From a virus: a stretch of 24,969 nt of DNA. Positions within the stretch are counted from its first letter, which is position 1. Each line of letters opens with the position of its first letter. Shown piece after piece: positions 14,571-22,164 of this stretch. A program made the position numbers and the translations under genes. Location: the IMG/VR virus record IMGVR_UViG_3300032093_000783, positions 1 to 24,969 of that record; one strand, given 5' to 3'. Below the pieces are notes generated by a model. That model was not told the DNA's origin, searched no databases, and worked only from the letters and a program-made list of their open reading frames with translations.

Positions 14571-15158
14571 TTAGCCCTCGTAAAGAATATTGATTGAACC
14601 AGCGTCAAATGTATCTGTGCCGTTAACTGTGGTAATGCGTACTCGGTCTAATGTTCCACCAAGAGCAAGAATGCCACTAGCAACGCTTGTTTCTGTTGTC
14701 GAGTTTGAGGTGTTGGTAGAGCAAACCCAAGTATTTCCTGAAATGTTGGTAATTATTGAAATACCTGATATGGAGTCTGCTGCTGCGTTTGACCTAATCC
14801 CAAACCCAGTAGTAAAGCTAGTAGTTCCAACGGCAGCGCTCATTACTGATGCTGAACCAGCGTATCCAGTTGTAACAACAGAACCAGAGCCTATTTGAAT
14901 CTGTTTAAAAGAAGTTCCTGATGTAGAAACACCATTAAACATTACAGTAATTCGTTTTACCCAAGAAGGAATACCAGTAAAGTCAATAGAAGTTCCACTT
15001 GTACTTGCAACAGCAGTACCACTTACTAATTGACCATAAGCACCAGTAGAAGCTACAGTTAGCTTAGTAGTACCATTACTTTGTAGTTCAATTGTTCCAC
15101 TTGTATCAGCAGTTTGTACTAAACCGCTTGATGTAGATGCGTTTAATGTGACAGCCAT
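14571..15158 (-). CDS. Short tail-fibre / receptor-binding protein, paralogue of 13804-14403
   Basis: A 195-aa protein. Its N-terminus (about 1-40) has fibre-trunk features (VQTADTSGTIELQSNGTTKL, a beta-prism-like 'IELQSNG' motif common in phage fibres). From about residue 45 it carries the same C-terminal domain as the 199-aa protein: SGTSIDFTGIPSWVKRITVM, then SGNTWVCST, DRVRITTVNGTDTFDAG and SINILYEG. The two differ in their N-terminal attachment regions and in the loop-rich centre, as expected for alternative tip proteins. The ATG (15158) shares one base with the upstream TAA. Confidence 0.74.
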   Translation of the reverse strand: MAVTLNASTSSGLVQTADTSGTIELQSNGTTKLTVASTGAYGQLVSGTAVASTSGTSIDFTGIPSWVKRITVMFNGVSTSGTSFKQIQIGSGSVVTTGYAGSASVMSAAVGTTSFTTGFGIRSNAAADSISGISIITNISGNTWVCSTNTSNSTTETSVASGILALGGTLDRVRITTVNGTDTFDAGSINILYEG

Positions 15159-15331
15159 TATTGGACTCCTTCTAATTGCTCGTCTGTTGGTCTAGCTAGG
15201 GTAGGATGATTCCATTTAGCAATGTAATCGCCTTTGCCGTCTGAATCGTTTTGCAAAAGAATTGTTCCTTCAATAAAATCATTGATAGTTAATTCAGGAT
15301 AAATAACTGTAATTTTTTCAAATAATGTCAT
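15158..15331 (-). CDS. XkdW-like small protein
   Basis: Hand translation gives 57 residues: MTLFEKITVIYPELTINDFI, then EGTILLQNDSDGKGDYIAKW and NHPTLARPTDEQLEGVQ. The core 'YP.L...DF..G.I.LQNDSDG.GDYI..WN.P.L.RPT.EQL' fits the XkdW family, small proteins found beside tail-fibre genes in prophages and phages. Its function is unsettled; a fibre-associated role is the usual guess. It is placed between the C1q-like fibre gene and the 195-aa fibre gene, overlapping the latter by one base. Confidence 0.72.
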   Translation of the reverse strand: MTLFEKITVIYPELTINDFIEGTILLQNDSDGKGDYIAKWNHPTLARPTDEQLEGVQ

Positions 15332-15332
15332 A

Positions 15333-15872
15333 TTAAGCCGCCCTTACTAACGCACCAGTAAACCTTGTATTTGAGGTTGCGTTTAAATTAATTGTTGCTG
15401 ACCCCGATGTACCTATAGCATACATTTCCACATAATCTGTTGTTCCGTTCATATAAATAACAGTAGATACCGCAGCATAATTTGTATTAGTTATACTGCT
15501 ACTAATATTCATTCCAGCACGACTGTATGCAGAACCGTTTTTATATATATATACGGAAGATAAACCACCAGTACTGTCTGAAAAACTTATTTGAGCATTT
15601 GCAGTAATTATGTAATAACCAGCAACAGTTGGCGTAAAAGTAGAAGAAGCAAAGTTACTGTTTGTATCAAAATCAACACTATTAAATGTTACTTTTGTTA
15701 CAACAGAGGTGGTAATTGTTTGTGCAGTTGTTATTTTTGTAGCACTAAACGCTGGTCCGTTGACCATTACAGTACCGCTAGTGGTCGGCAAAGTTAAAAC
15801 AGTAGTACCAGCTACCGCTTGTTCTTGTAGCGTACAACTTCCGCTTGTTGAGCCTAATAAGACAATAGACAT
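15333..15872 (-). CDS. Fibre-tip protein with C1q/TNF-like domain
   Basis: A 179-aa protein. The first 38 residues are a fibre-type leader (LLGSTSGSCTLQEQAVAGTT then VLTLPTTSGTVMVN). From about residue 39 the sequence reads GPAFSATKITTAQTITTSVV, then TKVTFNSVDFDTNSNFASST, FTPTVAGYYIITANAQISF, VYIYKNGSAYSRAG, YMNGTTDYVEMYAIG and a final FTGALVRAA. This is the C1q-like jelly-roll pattern (PAFSA..., KV.FN...FD, F.P..AGYY, ..KNG, ..V....F.G.L). Such trimeric domains occur in bacterial and phage surface proteins and bind ligands, so a receptor-binding tip is likely. It follows the two other short fibre genes in the same orientation. Confidence 0.78.
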   Translation of the reverse strand: MSIVLLGSTSGSCTLQEQAVAGTTVLTLPTTSGTVMVNGPAFSATKITTAQTITTSVVTKVTFNSVDFDTNSNFASSTFTPTVAGYYIITANAQISFSDSTGGLSSVYIYKNGSAYSRAGMNISSSITNTNYAAVSTVIYMNGTTDYVEMYAIGTSGSATINLNATSNTRFTGALVRAA

Positions 15873-15881
15873 ATATTTTCC

Positions 15882-16199
15882 TTATAAAACGACCCAGCGA
15901 CTACCGCTAGGAACAGTTACAGAAACACCTGATGCAATCGTGATTGGACCAGTAGACATAGCATTCTTGTTTGTGCTGATGGTGTAACTACCGTTTACAG
16001 TTTTGCTATTCTCATAGAAAATATCATCTGCACCGTTACCACGAGCGCCGCCGCCGATTTCAACGACAGTACCAGTAGAGGTCTCTGTGAATATCTTACG
16101 ATCTGTTACGTTGACCGCTAACTCGCCCTGAACTAGCTGACCCGCTGTTGGGACTGAGCCAGCCGTTGAGCTGTTTTTAATTACAATGGTTGTTGGCAT
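15882..16199 (-). CDS. Short tail-fibre / neck-appendage-type protein
   Basis: A 105-aa protein. The first half, SVPTAGQLVQGELAVNVTDR then KIFTETSTGTVVEIG, is a very common phage fibre attachment motif ('P....L..GELA.N..D.KI.....G.VV..G'). The second half, FYENSKTVNGSYTISTNKNA then MSTGPITIASGVSVTVPSG and SRWVVL, is a short beta-domain that often ends fibres. Together they make a minimal complete fibre: attachment segment plus tip. It is placed directly after the long fibre trunk with a one-base overlap. Confidence 0.75.
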   Translation of the reverse strand: MPTTIVIKNSSTAGSVPTAGQLVQGELAVNVTDRKIFTETSTGTVVEIGGGARGNGADDIFYENSKTVNGSYTISTNKNAMSTGPITIASGVSVTVPSGSRWVVL

Positions 16200-17734
16200 T
16201 AATACGTTCCTCCGTCAATTGTACCGCCACTAATATCTGAACCAGAAATCGTGGCTGATGCTGTCATCGCCGACGTTCCATTACCTTTTACATAACCAGT
16301 CAATGTCGTAGCACCGGTTCCACCGTTTGCAACAGCCACAGTGCCTGTGACATTCGCTGCATTACCACTAATGTTACCGCTAATCTTTGATCCTGCTAAA
16401 GATGTAATCCAGCTTGGATCTGCATAACTACCAGTAGTAACAACACCATTGGTTGCTGTTGCGGCATTTCCTGTAATACTAATACCCCAAGTACCGCTTG
16501 CACCAGTTCCAGTTGGGCTAGGAACATCTGTACCAATTGCTAAACCGATAGAACTACGCAATGTAGTACCCGATTCTACCACAAAATTAGTACCATTGCC
16601 AATAATAACCCCATTATCTGTAGGGGTTAATCCAGCAACATCTGCTAATTGTGGGTCATAGGCTTGGACATCTGTGCCAATGACTAAACCAAGGCTAGTT
16701 CTTCCAGTAGAAGCATTGAGTCCTGTAGAACCACCATCCCATTTAAGGCGATCGGTATAGGCTGTATCCCATTCAGACTGCTTTGTGGTGGTTGGTAGCG
16801 AATAACCAGACGCAAACGCTAATGCTAAAGTTCCTGCTGAAGTTACTGGAGATCCAGTTACAGCAAATCCTGTTGGGGCTGTTAAAGCGACACTTGTAAC
16901 CGAACCAGATCCGGAAGAACTAATCCATTCAACATCGGTAGCAGTTCCGTTTAACCCAAGAACTTTACCAGCATTGCCGGTATAGCTTGGAAGCAAGTTT
17001 ACACGGGCGTTAGCTGCTGTTGTAGCGCCTGTACCGCCATTAGCAACTGCTACAGTGCCTGTAACATTGGCTGCATTGCCGCTAATATTACCACTAACTT
17101 TAGAACCAGCTATGCTAGTAATCCACGCAGGATCAGCATACGAACCAGTAGATACAATTCCGTTAGTTGCTACTACTGTACCAGTTAGTTTACTACCGTC
17201 TAACGAGGTAATCCAACTAGGATTGGAATATGTACCAGAAGTATAAACTCCGTTGGTTACTGTTCCTGCATTACCGTTAATGTCTCCTACAATCGTAGAA
17301 GAGAATGTTTTGATACCAGCAATTGTCTGATCACCAGTAGTGTAAACACCGTTGGTAACAGTAGCAGCATTTCCGCTAACATCAATCGCCCAAGTACCAG
17401 AAGCTCCTGTACCAGTAGGACTGGGAATATCGGTTCCGATAGCAAGCCCTAAATTGGTGCGAGCTGTTTCCGTATCGGACGCACCAGTACCGCCATTACT
17501 TGTGGCTAAAACACCGCTAATGTCGTCAGTGCTTATAACAATATTATCCCAAGAGGTGTTTGCACCATCAGTCTTGAGATATTTACCGCTGTTAAATTGT
17601 TGTGTAGGCGCTAAAGCATTGAAGGCTTTATTAGGGTCTGTCTGTCCAGTACCGCCTTGCGATATAGACACAGGAAAGCTCAATGACTCTGTTTGTCCGT
17701 CTAAAGATCCGCCAGAACCTCTATAAATTGCCAT
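16199..17734 (-). CDS. Tail fibre trunk with internal repeats
   Basis: A 511-aa Gly/Thr/Ala/Ser-rich protein. It has the phage-fibre signatures SISQGGTGQTDPNKAFNALA, several 'NGGTGAT..AR.NL' and 'LAIGTDVPSPTGTGASGTW' units, and repeated 'GNAA.VTNGV.TTGSYADPS-WITSLAGSK.SGNISGNAANVTG' modules, one near residues 180-230 and another near 425-480. These make a long trimeric shaft rather than an enzyme. It ends SGGTIDGGTY, identical to the end of the 66-aa protein at 10152. It is the first gene after the capsid terminator. The start ATG 17734 has an AGAGGAAC Shine-Dalgarno region. Confidence 0.8.
   Translation of the reverse strand: MAIYRGSGGSLDGQTESLSFPVSISQGGTGQTDPNKAFNALAPTQQFNSGKYLKTDGANTSWDNIVISTDDISGVLATSNGGTGASDTETARTNLGLAIGTDIPSPTGTGASGTWAIDVSGNAATVTNGVYTTGDQTIAGIKTFSSTIVGDINGNAGTVTNGVYTSGTYSNPSWITSLDGSKLTGTVVATNGIVSTGSYADPAWITSIAGSKVSGNISGNAANVTGTVAVANGGTGATTAANARVNLLPSYTGNAGKVLGLNGTATDVEWISSSGSGSVTSVALTAPTGFAVTGSPVTSAGTLALAFASGYSLPTTTKQSEWDTAYTDRLKWDGGSTGLNASTGRTSLGLVIGTDVQAYDPQLADVAGLTPTDNGVIIGNGTNFVVESGTTLRSSIGLAIGTDVPSPTGTGASGTWGISITGNAATATNGVVTTGSYADPSWITSLAGSKISGNISGNAANVTGTVAVANGGTGATTLTGYVKGNGTSAMTASATISGSDISGGTIDGGTY
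16313..16440 (+). repeat. Fibre-gene repeat, copy B (copy A at about 17026-17153)
   Basis: This stretch and about 17026-17153 are in-frame, diverged copies of one module of about 128 bp within the trunk gene. Both contain on the + strand CAGTGCCTGT(G/A)ACATT followed by GCTGCATT and the codons for GSK(I/V)SGNISGNAANVTGTVA. Divergence is mostly at third codon positions, so the duplication is old and kept by selection. Confidence 0.7.
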
Positions 17735-17777
17735 GTAGTAGTTCCTCTATTTGTTTAAAGATACTCTTAGAATACCC

Positions 17778-17804
17778 TTAAACAAAGCCCCTCCGAAGAG
17801 GGAC
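17778..17804 (-). terminator. Hairpin terminator between capsid and fibre genes
   Basis: On the - strand CCCTC-TTCG-GAGGG (stem 17789-17793 with 17798-17802) is followed by GCTTTGTTT. The T-run is interrupted, so termination may be partial, reducing transcription of the tail genes relative to the capsid gene just upstream. It lies 15 bases after the capsid stop codon. Confidence 0.72.
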
Positions 17805-17818
17805 CTTGAAGCCTATAA

Positions 17819-18724
17819 TTAGGCTGGAACAGCTAGAGCGATAGCAGAAGTATCACGCAACTCTGCAACACCGTAGAGAGTGTCAGCAGTGAAGAGTGTA
17901 CCTAAGTACTCTTGCTTGTACTGAGTTTGGCTGCGAACAGCTACTTGCTCAGCGAGAACAGCGAAGTCCTTGTGTGCCATCAAAGCAATGCGGTCGCCGT
18001 CAGTTGCAGCGTCAGCATTGGTGGTTACATATACGGATACACCGTAGATGTCGCCGATCATACCGTTACGGATGCTGTTAGCAGAAGCAGCCTCACCAAC
18101 GCTATTGAACGTGGTGAAAGTGTCTAAGCCAAGCAATGTGTTACGGCTTGATGGAGGGATGATGAAGAAACGACCGTCCATTGGAACATCGTTGTCATCT
18201 AAGCGCTGAATGGTACGGCGGATAGCAGCAGCAGTCAAAGCAGCAGCAGTTCCGGTGTACAGAGTCGTACCGTCGTCACCTTTGTAAGCCTTGTCATAAG
18301 CAGCAGTACCGTCGCCACCGTTAGCACCACGACCTAAACGAACTAAGTCGGTGTCAACTTGCCTAGCAAGAGCGTAACCAGCGTCGTCGGTGTAGAACTG
18401 ACGGAGTGAAGACAGAGCTTGCACTTCGACGATGTCCTCAATCAAGCGGCTATATTCATAGTGCTTGTTGATGTACACCAATACTTCTGATTCGGTGTTT
18501 GCGTTCAAAGTAACTTGAGTTTCAGCAACTTTCAAGTTAGCAGAGCCACGAACAGGAGCTGGAATGTGAACGGTGTCACCTTTCTTGCCCTTGAATGACA
18601 TCTTTTTGAACAAATTAGCAGCAACTAAATTCTTTTTGTAAGCTGCTACGATTTCGTCAGACCAGATTTCTGGAATGAACGTTGCCGCACGAGCTGCGGT
18701 TACGTGTGAAGTACCTAATGGCAT
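17819..18724 (-). CDS. Major capsid protein
   Basis: A 301-aa protein, presumably HK97-fold. The N-terminus, TFIPEIWSDEIVAAYKKNLV then AANLFKKMSFKGKKGDTVHI, is a familiar opening of environmental podovirus capsids. The P-domain region SEVLVYINKHYEYSRLIEDI and the C-terminal GDIYGVSVYVTTNAD also fit. There is no sign of a prohead protease or cleavable delta-domain, and a separate scaffold gene is encoded upstream. The gene order scaffold-capsid-terminator is standard. AGGAG precedes ATG 18724 at about 9 nt. GC-richer, more biased codon use than neighbouring genes is visible by eye, as expected for high expression. It should be the most abundant virion protein. Confidence 0.9.
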   Translation of the reverse strand: MPLGTSHVTAARAATFIPEIWSDEIVAAYKKNLVAANLFKKMSFKGKKGDTVHIPAPVRGSANLKVAETQVTLNANTESEVLVYINKHYEYSRLIEDIVEVQALSSLRQFYTDDAGYALARQVDTDLVRLGRGANGGDGTAAYDKAYKGDDGTTLYTGTAAALTAAAIRRTIQRLDDNDVPMDGRFFIIPPSSRNTLLGLDTFTTFNSVGEAASANSIRNGMIGDIYGVSVYVTTNADAATDGDRIALMAHKDFAVLAEQVAVRSQTQYKQEYLGTLFTADTLYGVAELRDTSAIALAVPA

Positions 18725-18747
18725 TTTATAAATCTCCTAAGATTAAG

Positions 18748-19548
18748 TTATTTAACCCTGTTTTCAGCATAGGCAGCCATGATTTCATCTTGTAGCGCCA
18801 TATACCGATCAGGATCAGTCATTTTCAATTTGATAAGGTCAGCCCGTCTGTAAATCTTTTTGCTTACTTCTCCAGATCCGCCAACATCCACTGCTGCAGC
18901 ACGTAATGCTGTTTCTTGAGCTTTGGTTTCGACTGCGTTTGATAATTGCTGCTGTTGCGTTGCTTTGATTTGCTTGAGTTCTTTGTAAGTACTTAGCAAT
19001 TCATCTGCTGCAGGAAAATCAAATTCAGTATCTGCCTTGGTAAACAAATCAATTCGCACTGGGCTTGCTTTAACCCACTCATGGAAGTTAGCGTTTTGTG
19101 CTATTTCCATATAATCAGGATGCTTAGACTGCAACTGTTGTGCAATCTTCATCTTCTTCATTTCGAGTGCTGCTTGTTTTGCTTCAAGAACTGCAGGGTG
19201 CTGATCGACAGCTTTGTTTACAGCCTGTCTTGGATCAACAAAAAAATCTTCTTCTGGTTCTGATTCAGGTTGTTTCTGTTGCTTGGCATCGAGTTGTTGC
19301 TTGAGGAGTTGATCAGCGAGACTACGAACCTCATGTACTTCTTGTGCTTGTCGTCCAATGAGCTTTTCAGCTTCTTGGTGCATCTTAACGATGTCTTCTA
19401 GTGACTTGCCCTTGTACTTATCAGGAACTACTTCCTGTTTAGGTTCTTCAACTGGAGTCTCAATTTCTTGAGGTTGTTCCTGTTTTACTTCATCGATCTG
19501 ACTATAGGTTCCTTCTTGCAGTTCGTTTTCTTCAACAAATTCAGCCAT
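18748..19548 (-). CDS. Capsid scaffolding protein
   Basis: A 266-aa, Gln/Glu/Lys-rich, almost entirely helical protein. The acidic, proline-containing N-terminus (EENELQEGTYSQIDEVKQEQ...) is followed by PDKYKGKSLEDIVKMHQEAE then KLIGRQAQEVHEVRSLADQL, a conserved scaffold signature of podoviruses. The C-terminal helical basic tail (KIYRRADLIKLKMTDPDRYM) would contact the capsid protein. It guides prohead assembly and is then released. It lies directly upstream of the capsid gene. AGGAG lies 7 nt before ATG 19548. Confidence 0.86.
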   Translation of the reverse strand: MAEFVEENELQEGTYSQIDEVKQEQPQEIETPVEEPKQEVVPDKYKGKSLEDIVKMHQEAEKLIGRQAQEVHEVRSLADQLLKQQLDAKQQKQPESEPEEDFFVDPRQAVNKAVDQHPAVLEAKQAALEMKKMKIAQQLQSKHPDYMEIAQNANFHEWVKASPVRIDLFTKADTEFDFPAADELLSTYKELKQIKATQQQQLSNAVETKAQETALRAAAVDVGGSGEVSKKIYRRADLIKLKMTDPDRYMALQDEIMAAYAENRVK

Positions 19549-19601
19549 AATAATGCTCCTGTCACAAAGTGATTGTAGGATTTATAAAATAACAAAGGTG
19601 C

Positions 19602-19850
19602 TTACGCAGTATCTTTGTCTCTATTGAGCTTACGCTCTTGTGCCAACTTCTCAGCTCTTCGTTTCTCCCACTTACTCGTTGCACTAGGAAAAATCCCAGT
19701 AAACGGTTCGAGGTTGATACGAGGTGTTGATAATTGGCGATGTGCGGTCAAGCCACACTCCGAACAAGTAACGCTAACGGTATCAATTTCCACTAGTTTT
19801 TCTTGTTCATGTCCGGCTTCGCAAAGGAAGTCGAACAACCTACGAGGCAT
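19602..19850 (-). CDS. Zinc-ribbon (FmdB-type) phage protein
   Basis: An 82-aa protein, MPRRLFDFLCEAGHEQEKLV then EIDTVSVTCSECGLTAHRQL and STPRINLEPFTGIFPSATSK. A short zinc ribbon is formed by C10, H14, C29 and C32, as in FmdB-type putative regulatory proteins. The following 'RI.LEPFTG.FP.AT.KWEK.RAEKLAQERK' stretch is conserved in phage versions found between portal and scaffold genes. A structural or assembly role is possible; a transcription role is unproven. It overlaps the upstream gene by 11 bp, suggesting coupling. Confidence 0.78.
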   Translation of the reverse strand: MPRRLFDFLCEAGHEQEKLVEIDTVSVTCSECGLTAHRQLSTPRINLEPFTGIFPSATSKWEKRRAEKLAQERKLNRDKDTA

Positions 19851-20097
19851 CTGAAGCGTCTCCCGACGAGTTCTGAAGTTGCTCGTAAGCCTTTGCTGAA
19901 GTATCTCGTAAGGTTAGCACCCATAAAATGATGTCTAATTGTCCTTTACGGAAAAACAGCGTTTTTTCATCTGGAACGCTCATCAAGTTATCAACGGCTT
20001 TCTGCATTTCTTTTAGGTCGGCGACTAAATCTAACCAACCCTGCGTTGACATCATTGAAAAACGATCGTCATAATACTTTTGAAGTTCTTTGTCCAC
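19840..20097 (-). CDS. Conserved phage protein next to portal, unknown
   Basis: An 85-aa protein, MDKELQKYYDDRFSMMSTQG then WLDLVADLKEMQKAVDNLMS and FFRKGQLDIILWVLTLRDTS. It is helical with no recognised catalytic motif. Similar small proteins recur between portal and scaffold genes in environmental podoviruses, but the function is unknown to me. The start is GTG 20097, with AGGAG 6-7 nt upstream. It is the first gene behind the internal late promoter at 20149-20177. Confidence 0.75.
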   Translation of the reverse strand: MDKELQKYYDDRFSMMSTQGWLDLVADLKEMQKAVDNLMSVPDEKTLFFRKGQLDIILWVLTLRDTSAKAYEQLQNSSGDASDAS

Positions 20098-20120
20098 AGT
20101 TTTCTCCTTTAATGGGAACT

Positions 20121-20140
20121 GTGTTGTTAAATTACAACAC
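20121..20140. promoter_or_regulatory. Palindromic operator-like site GTGTTGT-N6-ACAACAC
   Basis: GTGTTGTTAAATTACAACAC has perfect 7-bp inverted arms around a 6-bp spacer. It begins about 9 bases downstream of the -10 of the internal promoter, over the likely transcription start and early leader. Three near-identical sites occur at 24819-24902. It could be a DNA operator, or a hairpin at the 5' end of the transcript. Confidence 0.65.
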
Positions 20141-20148
20141 TGTGGCTG

Positions 20149-20177
20149 ATATTACCACAGTTTTGTTAAAATGTCAA
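20149..20177 (-). promoter_or_regulatory. Sigma70-type promoter for capsid genes
   Basis: On the - strand TTGACA (20177-20172), a 17-nt spacer, then TAATAT (20154-20149). The -35 is a perfect consensus; the -10 matches 4 of 6. An inverted repeat CTGTGG-N9-CCACAG (20140-20160) straddles the -10. It lies between portal and the 85-aa gene and would boost scaffold and capsid expression. Confidence 0.75.
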
Positions 20178-22156
20178 GCACTTTTTGATTGTTTTTGCAA
20201 CATTTGTAAACTAGCGATACGCTCGTTACTCTTAATATCCTCTTCTTTGAGGGCTAGTTCAGCAATCTTGGCTCTTTGCTCAAACTCTCCGCTGGTGTTT
20301 TGACCCCTAATATTCTGGCTTAGACCGCTAATTACCTTCGCTTGGGTCTCGGCTGGCATCAATTGAGTCTCAACTACATCTTTCTGAGCAGAAGCGTTGT
20401 TTCTAACGGCTTCGGACTGTAGTTTAGCGATTTGAGCCTGTGCTGCAGCCACTTCAAGCTGGGTTTGAACTGCTTGTAATTCCTGTTGTTGTGGGTTAGG
20501 TTGCATCATTTGATCCAAAGTAGCTTCCATTTCAAGGCGATTTGGTAAGCTAGAGCTGGCAATAATGCCTTTGAGAAGCATTGGCAATACAGGCGTATTA
20601 GGTCCAAGAGTCTGTAGCAACGCAATAAGCTGTTGTTGCTCGTATTCACGGGCAATAATGCCTAATGTAGCTGTTGGAATGAACTTGAGGTCCACTGTTG
20701 GATAGCGCTCAGGGTCAAACTGCATGAAACGATAGGCAGCTTTCTTAATAAACGGAACTAAGAAGTCCTCTTGGAAGTTCATGAGTGTCCGCTTATACTT
20801 CTTAATGATTCCAGCAACCGACATCGAGGTTTGTGGGTAATCACGGGTAGAAGCTGTTGGCTGTCCAGCCGCATCGACAGTACCAGTAGCTTGTAGTAAC
20901 ATCTTTTCAAATACAGAGCTGGTTGTCAAGTTAGCAGGATCGGTATTGCCAAACTTAAACGGAACCATAATTTCATTTGGATTACCGTTGGTAAGGATTG
21001 CTTTACCGGGTTTGACTTCAAACTTAGCGCCACGAGGCAGACGAGTAGCATCCATCGCTACCATTGGAGCTGTAGTCAATGCTAGGCTGTCTAAATGCGC
21101 CCGTAACTGAGCATCAATAGCCTTTTGCATATTGTAGGCTTTTTCGACAGTGCCACGACCAAAGAAACGACCGGGAACGCTATCGTCTTGATAAGCGATT
21201 ACAGGACGATCCTTCATCATGTACGGATTCTTTTCTGCCTTGAGCAGAGTTCCGCCATTGGCGATCACCACGATGCACTCGACTAAATCGCTGTATTTGT
21301 CAGCAGTCGTGTCATCTGGGAAGAGATCAACAACTTCACCCTCTTCATTTTCTAACTGCTCGATATACTCACGAGGAGCAAGACCGTAGTAAGTCAATAG
21401 CAATACTTTATCGTCTTGGAACTGGGTAACTTGTTGAGTAGGCTCTAAGTCGGTATCTTCTGGAGCTTGTTGAATATCTACTTTGCGGTAGATACCTTTT
21501 TCCATTCCTTCAACAACCTTGTGAATCGACACATACTTCTCGACTGCAATTCCCATTGCGTCGTCAATCGTAGTAGCATTTGGGTCAATGAGGAAGTTTT
21601 TAGGATTGACAGGATTTAACTTAACGCAAGTGTATTCCTTTTCCATAATACCGTATGCAGCAGTGCCATCAGGCATTGGCATCGTAGTAGGAATCATCTC
21701 AGGCTTACGTTGGACAAGAATCTCACCGATACCTGTACCGTAAATCTCAGCCATTAACTCGATCTGCGAGATGGCTTTACGAGCATTATCTTTTTCTAGG
21801 TCTTCTTTAAGTTGTCGTTTAAGTATTTCAACATCAAGTTTGTTTGCGTCGCCCAAGTCGTCAGCAATGTCAAACCATTCTCCATTGCCGAATATGGCTT
21901 CGCATACCTCTGCATGTCTTGTTTCCACAGCTTGTTGAGTCGCTGGGGAGATAATACGGCTTCGCTCAGATTCACGAGTGCGGTCTTCGGCAGACCATTG
22001 TCCTCGAAAAATGCGTTCATATTCTTTCCAATCCTCTAAAAAGTTGCTATCACGCCAGTCTCTCCAGCGATCGGTATGGGATACAACGAAGTCTACGATC
22101 TCTATGTCTGACTGAGTCGGTTCTTCAAATACGTTGTTGTTCATATTTTCAGCCAT
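20174..22156 (-). CDS. Portal protein (podovirus/P22-like type)
   Basis: A 660-aa protein forming the dodecameric DNA entry ring of the head. Visible: WRDWRDSNFLEDWKEYERIF then RGQWSAEDRTRESERSRIIS and PATQQAVETRHAEVCEAIFG near the N-terminus (about 30-100), a familiar start of P22-like portals; GIGEILVQRKPE; PVIAYQDDSVPGRFFGRGTV then EKAYNMQKAIDAQLRAHLDS, typical of the portal stem region; and a C-terminal, Gln/Ala-rich coiled-coil 'barrel' at about 545-660. It lies downstream of the terminase genes as usual. AAGGAAAAAC precedes ATG 22156. The last codons contain the -35 element of the downstream promoter. Confidence 0.88.
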   Translation of the reverse strand: MAENMNNNVFEEPTQSDIEIVDFVVSHTDRWRDWRDSNFLEDWKEYERIFRGQWSAEDRTRESERSRIISPATQQAVETRHAEVCEAIFGNGEWFDIADDLGDANKLDVEILKRQLKEDLEKDNARKAISQIELMAEIYGTGIGEILVQRKPEMIPTTMPMPDGTAAYGIMEKEYTCVKLNPVNPKNFLIDPNATTIDDAMGIAVEKYVSIHKVVEGMEKGIYRKVDIQQAPEDTDLEPTQQVTQFQDDKVLLLTYYGLAPREYIEQLENEEGEVVDLFPDDTTADKYSDLVECIVVIANGGTLLKAEKNPYMMKDRPVIAYQDDSVPGRFFGRGTVEKAYNMQKAIDAQLRAHLDSLALTTAPMVAMDATRLPRGAKFEVKPGKAILTNGNPNEIMVPFKFGNTDPANLTTSSVFEKMLLQATGTVDAAGQPTASTRDYPQTSMSVAGIIKKYKRTLMNFQEDFLVPFIKKAAYRFMQFDPERYPTVDLKFIPTATLGIIAREYEQQQLIALLQTLGPNTPVLPMLLKGIIASSSLPNRLEMEATLDQMMQPNPQQQELQAVQTQLEVAAAQAQIAKLQSEAVRNNASAQKDVVETQLMPAETQAKVISGLSQNIRGQNTSGEFEQRAKIAELALKEEDIKSNERIASLQMLQKQSKSA

Positions 22157-22164
22157 GTTTTTCC

